Assembly (NCBI GenBank): GCA_018268855.1
Contig: JAFDVR010000002.1
Coordinates: 62,001 to 126,000 of the forward strand
DNA length: 64,000 nt
Source of the DNA: Acidobacteriota bacterium
GTDB taxonomy: Bacteria > Acidobacteriota > Terriglobia > Terriglobales > Acidobacteriaceae
Direction of reading: 5' to 3'
Positions 55,510 to 64,000 of the stretch are shown here, piece after piece (position 1 is the first letter of the stretch; the number at the start of each line of letters is the position of its first letter). A program made the translations under genes and the position numbers. Below the pieces are notes generated by a model. The model was not told the DNA's origin. It saw only the letters and a list, made by a program, of their open reading frames with translations, and searched no databases.

Positions 55510-58500
55510 ATGCAAACCCCGACTTCACGCCTGGCTGGCTGGATGCGCAGCCTCAGCGTTCTCATGGCCATCGTCTTTGGCACATGCGCACTTCACTCTC
55601 AAACGGTAACGGGTTCCATCTACGGCACCGTGACAGATGCCACCGGCGCAGCCGTTCCGGGTGCAACCGTCACTGTCACAAACGTGGGTACCAACGACGT
55701 GCTCACAACGAAATCCAACGATCATGGCCAGTTCACGTTCCCAGTGGTCAACCCCGGTACATACAAAGCAACCTCCACGATGGCGGGTTTCGCTACCGTG
55801 ACGCAGACAGACATCCGCGTCTCCGCCAACCAGAACGTAAACGCGAGCTTTACTTTGCAACCGGGTGAAGTCTCTTCCGAGGTCACGGTAGAAGCCGGAG
55901 CCACGCTCATCGATACGCGCGAGCATCAGCTTGCCGAAACCATCGACCAGCAGCGCATCGTGGATCTGCCCCTTGCGGGCCGCAATGCGTACGACCTCGT
56001 GCAGTTGGTTCCCGGTATCACCAACTACAACGCATCCGCGCAGATTGGCGACAACGGTGGAACCCAATTCTCCACAAACGGTATCCGTCCAAACTTCAAC
56101 TCGTTTTATCTCGACGGTGCGTATAACACCTCGTTTTTCCGTGGTGGCGGCAACATCGTTCCGGCACCTGATGCCCTAACGCAGTTCCGGATCATTACCA
56201 GCAACTTCGATGCGGAGTTTGGGCGTTATCCCGGCGCTGTGGTCAACACGATCACCCGGTCCGGCACCAATCGGTTTCACGGCACTATCTATGAGTACCT
56301 CCGCAATGATGCATTCAATGCCAAGGGATATTTCAACAGTTCTGTCCCAACGCTACGCTACAATGTCTTCGGTGCGGGCGTAGGGGGGCCAGTCTTTCGC
56401 GACAAGTTTTTCTTCTTTGCGAATTATCAGGGCACGCGCATTTCGCAGCAGACAATCATCAATCAGGGACAGATTGTCGTTCCCACCGATCTGGAGCGCA
56501 CAGGTGACTTCTCACAGAGCGCCAAAAAGCCGCCGCTTTCTGTCTGCCCTAACTACAAATGCCCTAGAGATCCGGTTACAGCCGCAATCATCGATCGTTT
56601 CGTTCCCCGGGGAGTAAACGGCACTAGCCTCAGTCCAGAGCAGCGCATGCCAAATCCGGTGAGGGCCGATCAGGGTACTGCGCGTCTGGACTATCAGTTG
56701 AGTCAGGCCAACAAGCTCCAGCTCACCTATTTCAACTCGCAGGGTACAGGTTTTGACCGCACGATCGGTGGCAACAATCTGCTCCTCTACAGCGGTAATC
56801 GTACCTATGCCGGGCAGTCCAACTATGTTTTGGGAGATACGTGGATTGTCACACCGAACATGGTCAACACGTTTACCGGTTTTTATACGTTGAACAAAAC
56901 CATCAAATCCAACGTCTATTCCGGCGGGACGTGGGCCGACCTGGGTGGAACGATCAACAATGGAGGTCCAATTGTGACGCAACCCCAGGTCACGGTTACG
57001 GGCTACTTCACTGGTGGCGTAGGCGGTAGCGGACCATCCACGCAGGCGCAGATGACTACAGGGATTGAAGACACTGTCAATTGGGTAAAAGGCAAGCACA
57101 CTGTCAAATTTGGCGGCTCGTACATCTTCAACAAGTACCACGAGACCGCCGCCTTCCTGTCGTCGTCGAAGGCCACCTTCAATGGCAATGCAAACGTCGG
57201 CGGCGTACAGACCAAAAATGCCCTGGCTGATTTCATTCTTGGTCGTGCACAGAGCTTCCAGCAAAACAACGGTGCCCTGCATCGCCTGCACGCGTGGGAC
57301 CCTTCGCTGTTCATTCAGGATGATTACCGCGTAAGCCGCCGCTTTACGGCGAACCTTGGTGTTCGATGGGAGGTTTATTATCCGTTCGCTGGCCAGAAGA
57401 ACTTCGGCACCTTCCAGGCCGGCGTGCAGTCTACTCGCTTTCCAACTGCTCCCAAGGGTCTTCTATCGGAGGGTGACCCGGGAGTTCCGGAGGGCATTCT
57501 CCACGTTTCCTACACCAAGTTCGCTCCCCGCGTAGGATTCGCGTGGGATGTCTTTGGCAATGGTAAGACCGCGCTTCGCGGTGGGTACGGAATCTTCTAC
57601 TCCTTCAGTCAGGAAACCTTTGTGGGCAATCTGGAGCAACAACCATTCCAGCTTGCCATCACGATCAACAACACCACCAACTACGTGAATCCATATGCCG
57701 GACAGGCGGCCTTTCCCAGCGGGAGCCCCTATCCATACGTGGTGAATGAATCGAATCCCACCTTCACCTCCGCGGCAAACTTTAGTGGTCTGCCTCCCAA
57801 TACCTCAACCATTCCGTACATTCAGCAGTTCAACCTAACGCTGGAACAGCAATATGGCGCCAACTGGAGCACGCGTATGTCTTACGTGGGCAATACTGGA
57901 CGTCACTTCTATCTGGCACGTAATCAGAATGCGCCGGCTTATATTGCCGGTAACTGCCCGGCTACCTCCAATACACCCTGTTCCACAGCGGCAAATGCCA
58001 CCAGTCGTCGTCCGCTTGTCGGGCAGGGCTATACCTCAGACATCGGTCTGCTCGATCCATCGAGCAACTCATCCTACAACTCGCTCCAGATGACGGTCAC
58101 ACGCCGCATGCAGCATGGATTCTCCTTGCAGGCGTTCTATGTGTGGTCCAAAGCGATGGACAATGTCTCTGCCGACCCAGGCAGTGCAACCACCTATGCA
58201 CTTTCCGACCAGTACAACATCGCACGTGACCACGGCTTGTCCACATTGCACATGCCACAACGCTTCGTGGCATCCATCATTTATCAACTGCCTGAAGTGA
58301 AGCACTGGGGATTGTTTGGTAAAGAAGTGTTGAGTGGCTGGCAGGTCAACGGAATTCAAACGCTGGCCACTGGCAATCCCTTCAACATTACGTCCAATAC
58401 CGACAGCAATCTGGATGGTATCGCCAATACCGATCGCCCCGATGTTGTTGGCAATCCATTCCTCGGCTACGGGCGACCCAAGCTGGACAAAATTAACATG

Positions 58501-58782
58501 TTCTTCAACACAGCCGCTTATAAGCCGGCTGTTGGGCCCTACGGCACGAGTGCACGTGATCCATTGGTCGGACCTGGAACAGTGCGCACCGATCTCTCCG
58601 CATTCAAGCGGTTTGCGATCTATAAAGAGTCCAACCTTCTGTTCCGTGCTGAAGCATTCAACTTGTTCAACAACACCAATCTAAATAATCCGAATGGTGT
58701 GTTAACGGCAGCGAACTTTGGCAAGATCACGGGATCGGATCCGGGTCGCTTCCTGCAGTTCGCAGTCAAGCTGGAGTTCTAA
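55510..58782 (+). CDS. TonB-dependent receptor, Oar-like, with carboxypeptidase-regulatory domain, 1090 aa
   Basis: GGAGG lies nine bases before the ATG at 55510. A signal peptide (WMRSLSVLMAIVFGTCALHSQ) is followed by the regulatory domain (GSIYGTVTDATGAAVPGATV), plug (QRIVDLPLAGRNAYDLVQL; NSFYLDGAYN) and a barrel ending in VKLEF. It is shorter than the receptor at 16672 and not closely similar outside these domains. It follows the GH2 gene with about 195 bases between, so it has its own promoter, with a LacI-type box and a strong terminator after it. A role in uptake of sugars is inferred from neighbours. Confidence 0.9.
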   Translation: MQTPTSRLAGWMRSLSVLMAIVFGTCALHSQTVTGSIYGTVTDATGAAVPGATVTVTNVGTNDVLTTKSNDHGQFTFPVVNPGTYKATSTMAGFATVTQTDIRVSANQNVNASFTLQPGEVSSEVTVEAGATLIDTREHQLAETIDQQRIVDLPLAGRNAYDLVQLVPGITNYNASAQIGDNGGTQFSTNGIRPNFNSFYLDGAYNTSFFRGGGNIVPAPDALTQFRIITSNFDAEFGRYPGAVVNTITRSGTNRFHGTIYEYLRNDAFNAKGYFNSSVPTLRYNVFGAGVGGPVFRDKFFFFANYQGTRISQQTIINQGQIVVPTDLERTGDFSQSAKKPPLSVCPNYKCPRDPVTAAIIDRFVPRGVNGTSLSPEQRMPNPVRADQGTARLDYQLSQANKLQLTYFNSQGTGFDRTIGGNNLLLYSGNRTYAGQSNYVLGDTWIVTPNMVNTFTGFYTLNKTIKSNVYSGGTWADLGGTINNGGPIVTQPQVTVTGYFTGGVGGSGPSTQAQMTTGIEDTVNWVKGKHTVKFGGSYIFNKYHETAAFLSSSKATFNGNANVGGVQTKNALADFILGRAQSFQQNNGALHRLHAWDPSLFIQDDYRVSRRFTANLGVRWEVYYPFAGQKNFGTFQAGVQSTRFPTAPKGLLSEGDPGVPEGILHVSYTKFAPRVGFAWDVFGNGKTALRGGYGIFYSFSQETFVGNLEQQPFQLAITINNTTNYVNPYAGQAAFPSGSPYPYVVNESNPTFTSAANFSGLPPNTSTIPYIQQFNLTLEQQYGANWSTRMSYVGNTGRHFYLARNQNAPAYIAGNCPATSNTPCSTAANATSRRPLVGQGYTSDIGLLDPSSNSSYNSLQMTVTRRMQHGFSLQAFYVWSKAMDNVSADPGSATTYALSDQYNIARDHGLSTLHMPQRFVASIIYQLPEVKHWGLFGKEVLSGWQVNGIQTLATGNPFNITSNTDSNLDGIANTDRPDVVGNPFLGYGRPKLDKINMFFNTAAYKPAVGPYGTSARDPLVGPGTVRTDLSAFKRFAIYKESNLLFRAEAFNLFNNTNLNNPNGVLTAANFGKITGSDPGRFLQFAVKLEF

Positions 58783-58805
58783 CCTGTAGCACCACTCCTA
58801 CAAAC

Positions 58806-58838
58806 GCCCCGGACAATCTTTCGTCCGGGGCAATTTTC
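58806..58838 (+). terminator. Intrinsic terminator after the second TonB receptor
   Basis: GCCCCGGAC-AATCTTTC-GTCCGGGGC is a 9-bp GC-rich stem followed by AATTTTCTT. It lies 24 bases after the stop codon. Confidence 0.85.
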
Positions 58839-58862
58839 TTAAAGGTTAAGAGGACATTTCTC

Positions 58863-60224
58863 ATGAACAGAGTATTTGCAGGCGTTTCGCTCGCGCTCGT
58901 CTCCACCCTTGCTTGCGCGCAGGCAAGGCCGCACACCGCGCCTCAGTACCACATCTACGCCGGCAACACGCACGCGCATACGGCGTTTACCTGGTCACAT
59001 GGCGAGATGCTTGCGAAGAACGGGTGCAAGGGAATTCAAGTGTATGGATTGAAGCCGGGTACCGAAGTGCTCTTCGACTGGACTGAAGGCTACAAGAAGG
59101 GCACCGGCGGATGCCATGCGATCTATGTGATCAACGGCTGGCAGTATCACACGCCCGACATGAAGCTGAAGCCGGATTGGCAGAAGTATCAGGGACCGCC
59201 TTCCGCGCACTTTGCTCTGGCAAAGGCCAATGGCTACGACTTCTACGTGACGACGGACCACTCGCAGGAGTCGGCCTTCTTTCCACTCGGGCCCAACAAT
59301 CCGCAGTGGATGCACAGCAAACAGGAAGCCGCCGCGGCGACCGATAAGGACTTTGTTGCGCTGGCCGGATTTGAATATTCAGAGAATGACGGCCCCGGCG
59401 GCACCGGCCACATCAATGTCATCAATACGGACAGCATCACCAACGCGCTGCTTCCCGGCGTCGATCTCACCGCGTTCTACAAATGGCTCGCCGTGGCAAA
59501 GCCCAACGGAGCAGGCCCGGTGATCGCCAGCTTCAATCATCCCAGCCCGCACAGCTACGCGGACTTCACCGGACGCACGCCTGCGGCCACCGAACGCATC
59601 GCCCTGCTGGAAGTCATCAATTCCAACTCCCATATCCACTACGAAGGCTGGCTCGCCGCGCTCGATGCTGGTTGGAAGGTGTCGCCCACCTCGGGGCTCG
59701 ACGTACATGGCCTCACCGGTATTCCAAAAGACAAGTCGCGTGTCTTTGTGCTCGCCACGGCCAGGACCAAGCTCGGCATTCTGGATGCGATGCAACATCG
59801 CCGCACGTATGCTTCGCTCGATAACAACATTCAGTGCCGCTACACCGTTAACGGGGCCATCATGGGATCAACGTTGCAACAGCCCGGAACATATCGCTTC
59901 GATATCTCCATCACCGATCCCGACAGCAACGATCCGCGCGCAAAAATTACTAAGCTCGACATCGTGAAAGACGGCGGCGAAGTAGTACAAACGTACACGC
60001 CCGACCAGCCCTCCACCACCGTGAACTGGAAGCCGGTCATCAAGGACAAGGATGCGCATTACTTCTTCGTCCGCGTATGGAACGCAGGAGGTGGCGATGC
60101 GCCCAGGCCTGATGCCAGCAAGCCTGTGGCGTGGCTCGCTCCCGTATGGACTGGCAAGCCCTCACCCATGAAGCCTATGCTGAAACTGTCAGAGATCAAG
60201 TCCAACGCCGGAGCGCCTGAATAG
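58863..60224 (+). CDS. Secreted CehA/McbA-type PHP-superfamily hydrolase, 453 aa
   Basis: A signal peptide (VFAGVSLALVSTLACAQA) leads to AGNTHAHTAFTWSHGE (H37, H39), YDFYVTTDHSQESAF near residue 135, FEYSENDGPGGTGHINV, FNHPSPHSY and SGLDVHGLTG. These are the spaced His/Asp metal ligands of the PHP fold as in CehA/McbA hydrolases. The C-terminal region (about 330-453) is a beta-sandwich. The family hydrolyses esters or amides such as carbamates in some members; the natural substrate here is unknown. Its TAG overlaps the GTG of the next gene by one base. Confidence 0.8.
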   Translation: MNRVFAGVSLALVSTLACAQARPHTAPQYHIYAGNTHAHTAFTWSHGEMLAKNGCKGIQVYGLKPGTEVLFDWTEGYKKGTGGCHAIYVINGWQYHTPDMKLKPDWQKYQGPPSAHFALAKANGYDFYVTTDHSQESAFFPLGPNNPQWMHSKQEAAAATDKDFVALAGFEYSENDGPGGTGHINVINTDSITNALLPGVDLTAFYKWLAVAKPNGAGPVIASFNHPSPHSYADFTGRTPAATERIALLEVINSNSHIHYEGWLAALDAGWKVSPTSGLDVHGLTGIPKDKSRVFVLATARTKLGILDAMQHRRTYASLDNNIQCRYTVNGAIMGSTLQQPGTYRFDISITDPDSNDPRAKITKLDIVKDGGEVVQTYTPDQPSTTVNWKPVIKDKDAHYFFVRVWNAGGGDAPRPDASKPVAWLAPVWTGKPSPMKPMLKLSEIKSNAGAPE

Positions 60225-61480
60225 TGAAACGCATCTCGATCGCCGCATCTCTCGCTGTCCTTGTCACCCTTTCCCCTGCGTTGCGCGCGCAAACAGCGCA
60301 GTACACCTGGGTGCAGATGGTGGAGGGCGGCGCCGAGGTGCGTGCGATTGTAGCGCCCGGCGCGCGCTGCCCTAAAGTGTTGGCGAACCACGTCGCGCTC
60401 GAAATGGAACGCCGGCCCAATCCTGAAAACCAGATGGGCGGATTTCCAGATACGTGCACTGCAAAGATTCCCCCCAGGACCCGCAAACTCACCGTCGATG
60501 GCGCATCCATGCCGGTCCCTACAACCCATGTAAAGCGCATCGTCATCATTGGCGACACAGGTTGCCGCGTCACTCCGGGAGAACATCAGGACTGCAAAAA
60601 GGATTGGCCCTTCGGAAATATCGCCGATCTCGCCGCGGCAAAGAAGCCCGACCTGATCATTCATGTGGGCGACTATTACTATCGCGAGGTCTGCGCCAAT
60701 GGCGCGCGCCACTGCGAGAACTGGCAGAACTGGAAACTCGACTTCTTCGATCCTGCCGGTCCGCTCTTCAACGCGGCTCCATGGGTCCTGGCGCGCGGCA
60801 ATCATGAGACGTGTGTGCGCGCATCGCTCGGCTGGTTCCGTTATCTCGATGTAGCTCCCGCGCCACTCAAATGCCCCGGAGCAAAGGAGCAGACGTTCCT
60901 TGTAAATCTCGACGGCGTTACGCTCGCGGTCATCGATTCCGCCGATCTTCCCGATGCATGGACGGGGGATAAAAAGCTCGCGTCCTTCAAGGCCGATATC
61001 GCCACCACGCACCCTCCGGCTAATACGCCACTGTGGATCATCACGCATAAGCCGCCGTTTGTGCAGGGATATATGAAGTCGCCGTTCGACGGCAAGGGTG
61101 AAGAAAAGGATCCGCCCATGCCCAACGTGGACACCATCATCGCAGGCCATCTGCATCTGTTCGGTTCCACCACCTACGGTCCTGATCGGCCATCGCAACT
61201 CATCGTTGGCGACAGCGGAACGCGCCTGATGGTGATGGCCACCAAAATCGACGAGATGATCAGCAAAAAAGATCCGAACGCCATGGTGACAGGCAAAGGC
61301 CCTATCGATGGCAAGCAGGCCGAGTTCACCATGAAGGCACGCTTCGGCTACTTCCTGCTCGAACGCCCATCGGTCAAGGCAACTGAGTGGACTGGCACCC
61401 TCTTCGGTGTGGACGACAAGCCGATGGCAACATGCAAGCTCGACGGACGCAATCTCCAATGCGAATCGGTTAAGCCGTAA
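60224..61480 (+). CDS. Secreted calcineurin-like metallophosphoesterase, 418 aa
   Basis: A signal peptide (RISIAASLAVLVTLSPALRAQ) begins the protein. The five metallophosphoesterase motifs are seen as VIIGDTG (D111), HVGDYYYRE (D150), RGNHE (N193-H194), ITHKPP and GHLHLFG. Several cysteines (49, 78, 114, 124 and more) may form disulfides. The GTG start overlaps the upstream stop by one base, so the two secreted hydrolases are translationally coupled and probably act on related substrates. The N-terminal 100 residues look like a separate beta domain. Confidence 0.88.
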   Translation: MKRISIAASLAVLVTLSPALRAQTAQYTWVQMVEGGAEVRAIVAPGARCPKVLANHVALEMERRPNPENQMGGFPDTCTAKIPPRTRKLTVDGASMPVPTTHVKRIVIIGDTGCRVTPGEHQDCKKDWPFGNIADLAAAKKPDLIIHVGDYYYREVCANGARHCENWQNWKLDFFDPAGPLFNAAPWVLARGNHETCVRASLGWFRYLDVAPAPLKCPGAKEQTFLVNLDGVTLAVIDSADLPDAWTGDKKLASFKADIATTHPPANTPLWIITHKPPFVQGYMKSPFDGKGEEKDPPMPNVDTIIAGHLHLFGSTTYGPDRPSQLIVGDSGTRLMVMATKIDEMISKKDPNAMVTGKGPIDGKQAEFTMKARFGYFLLERPSVKATEWTGTLFGVDDKPMATCKLDGRNLQCESVKP

Positions 61481-61483
61481 CTC

Positions 61484-62818
61484 TTACCCCATAAAGCCGA
61501 GCTTCTGTGTGCTGAATGCAGACAGCGTCGGAAACACGGTTGCAAGCTGCGCCTGGCTCACGCCAAACCACTGCGCCAGCGTGGACGCATACTGCACGCT
61601 CGCGGTGGAAGGAATCCATCGTCCATTGCTGCCCGAATCATCCGGCCCGCCAAACGCCAGCGTAGGATACGTTCCATACAGCGCGCCGCCGTGTACGCTG
61701 CCGCCCAGCACAAAGTGGTGCGATCCCCAGCCGTGGTCGCTGCCGCTGTTTGAATTGGGCTGCAGCGTGCGGCTGAAGTCGCTCATCGTAAAGCTGGTCA
61801 CGTTGTTCGTCACGCCGAGCTCCTGCGTGGCTTGATAGAACGCGGCAATCGCAGGCCCGATGCCGCTTAGCAGCGTGGCTTGAATGGCAAGCTGGCCTGC
61901 GTGTGTGTCGAAGTTGCCAATGCCGCAGAAGAAGATCTGCCGCTTTACACCAAAGGCAGAACGCGCCTGAATGATCTGCGCCACCTGCTTCAACTGCGCT
62001 CCCAGGCCTCCAGCAGGGAACACGGTCTGCAACGCCGGCAACGACTGCGTAGCATCGCTCAACACCTTCGCATATTTGTATGCGTTCGACGTGATGTCGT
62101 CATCCGCCTGCACCAGCGATACGCCGCTATTGAAGGTCAACATCGCCTGCGCCGCATTGGAACGCGTGGTGCATACTGCCCCCGATTCGCTGCACGATGC
62201 ACCACCCACGTTGCCCGGAGACACAGCCACCGGGCTCGTCGAAGCTCCATTGCAGAACAGCGTATCGCCGGCCACCGAGGTAATCAGCGGGATCGTCGCC
62301 CCGGGGTTGTACACCGGCGAAAGTGCGTCGGAGATGCGGCCTGCCCATCCCGTCGGCGTGGCTCCGCTTACCGCAGCGTTCTGCCACTCCTGCTGCTGAT
62401 CAGGATGCGAGAAGAGATTCGACGGCTTCGATCCGTTTGAGAGGTAGGTCGCGCGCGTCAACGGAGCAACCAGTGTGCCCACATTGGCCACCAGCGCCAT
62501 CGCGCCGGAGTTCACCAGCGGCACCAGATCGCTCAGGCTGGGATGCAGTGCATAATCCGGCAGCGCGCCCATCTGCAAAAGCTGGTTCTGCGGAAGCGCC
62601 AGCGGCCCGCGCAAAGAAGAGTACTTCGCATATCCCTGCGTGTCGAAGGGCACCAGCATATTGTTCGCATCATTGCCGCCGTACAAAAAGATACACACCA
62701 GCGCCTTGTAATCCGTTGTGCCCTGGGCCATGGCGTTCAGCATGCCGAACGGCCGCAGCCCTGCTATGTTTCCTGCTGCGGCGAGCGACGCGCACCGCAC
62801 AAAACTCCTTCGGTTCAT
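61484..62818 (-). CDS. DUF1501 domain protein, Tat-exported, 444 aa
   Basis: The ATG at 62816-62818 follows GGAGAGG; a GTG at 62827 is an alternative. MNRRSFVRCASLAAAGNIAG is a twin-arginine signal. Family features are LVCIFLYGGNDANNMLVPF, PTGWAGRISDAL, FFCGIGNFDTHAGQ, FTMSDFSRTLQPNSN, and GSDHGWGSHHFVLGG. The function of DUF1501 proteins is not established; the fold is alkaline-phosphatase/sulfatase-like. It follows the DUF1800 gene on the same strand with about 15 bases between, and its stop is 3 bases from the metallophosphoesterase stop. Confidence 0.9.
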   Translation of the reverse strand: MNRRSFVRCASLAAAGNIAGLRPFGMLNAMAQGTTDYKALVCIFLYGGNDANNMLVPFDTQGYAKYSSLRGPLALPQNQLLQMGALPDYALHPSLSDLVPLVNSGAMALVANVGTLVAPLTRATYLSNGSKPSNLFSHPDQQQEWQNAAVSGATPTGWAGRISDALSPVYNPGATIPLITSVAGDTLFCNGASTSPVAVSPGNVGGASCSESGAVCTTRSNAAQAMLTFNSGVSLVQADDDITSNAYKYAKVLSDATQSLPALQTVFPAGGLGAQLKQVAQIIQARSAFGVKRQIFFCGIGNFDTHAGQLAIQATLLSGIGPAIAAFYQATQELGVTNNVTSFTMSDFSRTLQPNSNSGSDHGWGSHHFVLGGSVHGGALYGTYPTLAFGGPDDSGSNGRWIPSTASVQYASTLAQWFGVSQAQLATVFPTLSAFSTQKLGFMG

Positions 62819-62833
62819 CACGCTCACCTCTCC

Positions 62834-64000
62834 TTAGTGCATCACTTTGTACTGCGAAGAACTCATCACCAGATACGTCGCTACACGCGCCCGCGTTGCT
62901 GGATCGCTAATGCCCGTGATCGCATTCACAATCGTGGTGCGCATGTTCGATGGCATCTGTCCGTGCAGAAACATCACGCCCAGCGTATCCACCAGGTCAC
63001 CCGGACTGCCCGCCAGCGAATACAGCGTCCCTCCGCTGCTGAACGCCGTCGTCTTGAAGTTGCTCAGCTTGTTGGTCGCGAGTTTGTCCGCCAGAGTCAA
63101 CCGAAGAGTCACACTCGCCGTGTTCTCCAGGCTGAACTCAGGCGCGTTCAACGTAGTCTCGGGAATCACATACTCCGGCGGAAAGAAGTTGAACACGCTG
63201 GCCGACCGCAACGGCTCCTCGCCCAACGCCGCAGCCTGCGTACTCAGGGAGGTGTAGCGCCACAGGTTCGCCGGGTCCGTAATGGTGCTGGAGTAACCGA
63301 GTGCGCGCATCACCGACGTGATGTAGAAGATCGGCTCACGCAGATGTCCGCCGTCATAAGCAGAATTTGTATCACCCGCGCGCGCTTCCGTGTCCATCAG
63401 GATCGCGGTCAAGACAGCCTTCATGTCGCCGCGAACACCCTTGCCGTTATCGCGAAACACCGCAGCCACACGCGCCACATACGCATCCGATGGCGTGCTC
63501 GTTACCAGATGCTGAATGAGCTGGCGGCAGACAAATGGAGGCAGGTTTTCATGCGCAAAGATATTGTCCAGCGCAATCTTCAGGTCGTTCCGTGCCGACC
63601 CGCCCGCAGGAATCACGGTGCCATTCAGCAACGTCTTCTGCGTCATGTCATGCGCGCTTTCGACAGGGGCCATCGGCGAGGTGTAGTTCACCGTTCTGTT
63701 CGGAAAGTTGGCAGGCGAACTGCCATCCGCGGCCGCATATGTCCATCCCGTATACGCTTTCGCAAATGCCTGCACCTGCGCCTCGGTGTACACCGGAATC
63801 GAATTACCGTTCGCGTCCTTCTTCTCCGTGCCATCGTCGTTCAGCATGTACAGGCCAGTAGAAAAGAGCTGCATCATCTCGCGCGCAAAGTTCTCGTTGG
63901 CAATCTGCCCTGCCGGGGCTTTCGCGCTGTTCAGCATGTTCAGATACAGCCCCATGGAAGGTGACAGCGTCACGTCCTCCATGATCGTCCGCCAGTTGCT
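62834..64000 (-). CDS. DUF1800 domain protein, C-terminal part (5' end outside window)
   Basis: The frame stays open to the window end (NWRTIMEDVTLSPSMGLYLN at the truncated start). The DUF1800 signature appears as NENFAREMMQLFSTGLYML, then FAKAYTGWTY, NIFAHENLPPFVCRQLIQHLVTS and LREPIFYITSVMRALG. At least 388 residues are present. DUF1800 and DUF1501 genes typically occur as a pair, as here; their function is unknown, with an envelope role suspected. Confidence 0.9.
   Translation of the reverse strand, partial: SNWRTIMEDVTLSPSMGLYLNMLNSAKAPAGQIANENFAREMMQLFSTGLYMLNDDGTEKKDANGNSIPVYTEAQVQAFAKAYTGWTYAAADGSSPANFPNRTVNYTSPMAPVESAHDMTQKTLLNGTVIPAGGSARNDLKIALDNIFAHENLPPFVCRQLIQHLVTSTPSDAYVARVAAVFRDNGKGVRGDMKAVLTAILMDTEARAGDTNSAYDGGHLREPIFYITSVMRALGYSSTITDPANLWRYTSLSTQAAALGEEPLRSASVFNFFPPEYVIPETTLNAPEFSLENTASVTLRLTLADKLATNKLSNFKTTAFSSGGTLYSLAGSPGDLVDTLGVMFLHGQMPSNMRTTIVNAITGISDPATRARVATYLVMSSSQYKVMH

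Noticed and set aside
60059..61459. 466-codon minus-strand open frame
   Set aside because: It is antisense to the metallophosphoesterase gene, which has all five family motifs.

Overview
The window looks like chromosome from an acidobacterium of the Acidobacteriaceae/Terriglobia type (Terriglobus, Granulicella or Edaphobacter-like). This is an inference from content: Oar-like TonB-dependent receptors with an N-terminal carboxypeptidase-regulatory domain, membrane-anchored regulators with an acidobacterial-type N-terminal domain, YncE-propeller/phosphoesterase fusions, DUF1501/DUF1800 genes, many Tat-type sulfatases, GC-rich coding sequence and several families of short palindromic intergenic repeats. 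No rRNA, tRNA, CRISPR array, transposase or phage gene was seen.

Layout. 1-5 kb: the end of an NRAMP transporter gene, a small orphan, then a minus-strand housekeeping group (dnaG, a small secreted protein, dut) divergent from a TrmJ-type rRNA/tRNA methyltransferase. 4.8-7.7 kb: palindromic repeats, a DUF1440-like membrane protein and two AT-richer orphans. 7.7-12.4 kb: a large secreted YncE/phosphoesterase protein, a DUF5076 protein, a vapBC-type toxin-antitoxin pair with a clear promoter/operator, and a small AAA ATPase. 12.4-14.6 kb: a 712-residue radical SAM protein whose cysteine pattern resembles tetraether/membrane-spanning lipid synthase. 14.8-22.7 kb: a membrane-tethered regulator divergent from a TonB receptor and sulfatase pair. 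22.8-29.7 kb: rlpA, a DPP-IV peptidase, an antitoxin remnant, the cydAB quinol oxidase and a secreted orphan. 29.7-35.6 kb: a second YncE/phosphoesterase gene, asnS, a secreted orphan and a second vapBC. 35.6-45.4 kb: DinB-like protein, a frameshifted LLM oxidoreductase, ychF-lrgA-lrgB, a frameshifted sulfatase, DUF2164, a third vapBC, ddl, an intact sulfatase and a degenerate receiver protein. 45.4-64 kb: a DHA2 efflux pump, ligA, another sulfatase, GH27 and GH2 glycosidases, a second TonB receptor, two coupled secreted metallo-hydrolases, and a DUF1501/DUF1800 pair cut by the window end.

How they fit together. Four sulfatase genes (one broken), alpha- and beta-galactosidase-type glycosidases and two TonB receptors suggest scavenging of sulfated, galactose-containing glycans, with possible LacI-type operator boxes near three of these genes. 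The most interesting single gene is the putative membrane-spanning lipid synthase. The most interesting non-coding signals are a two-copy dispersed element (7.4-7.6 and 32.57-32.76 kb), a two-hairpin repeat whose stems differ in sequence but keep their pairing (4.82-5.00 kb), and the toxin-antitoxin operator at 10.9 kb. Two frameshifted genes lie within 5 kb of each other, so either this stretch is decaying or the assembly has indel errors there.
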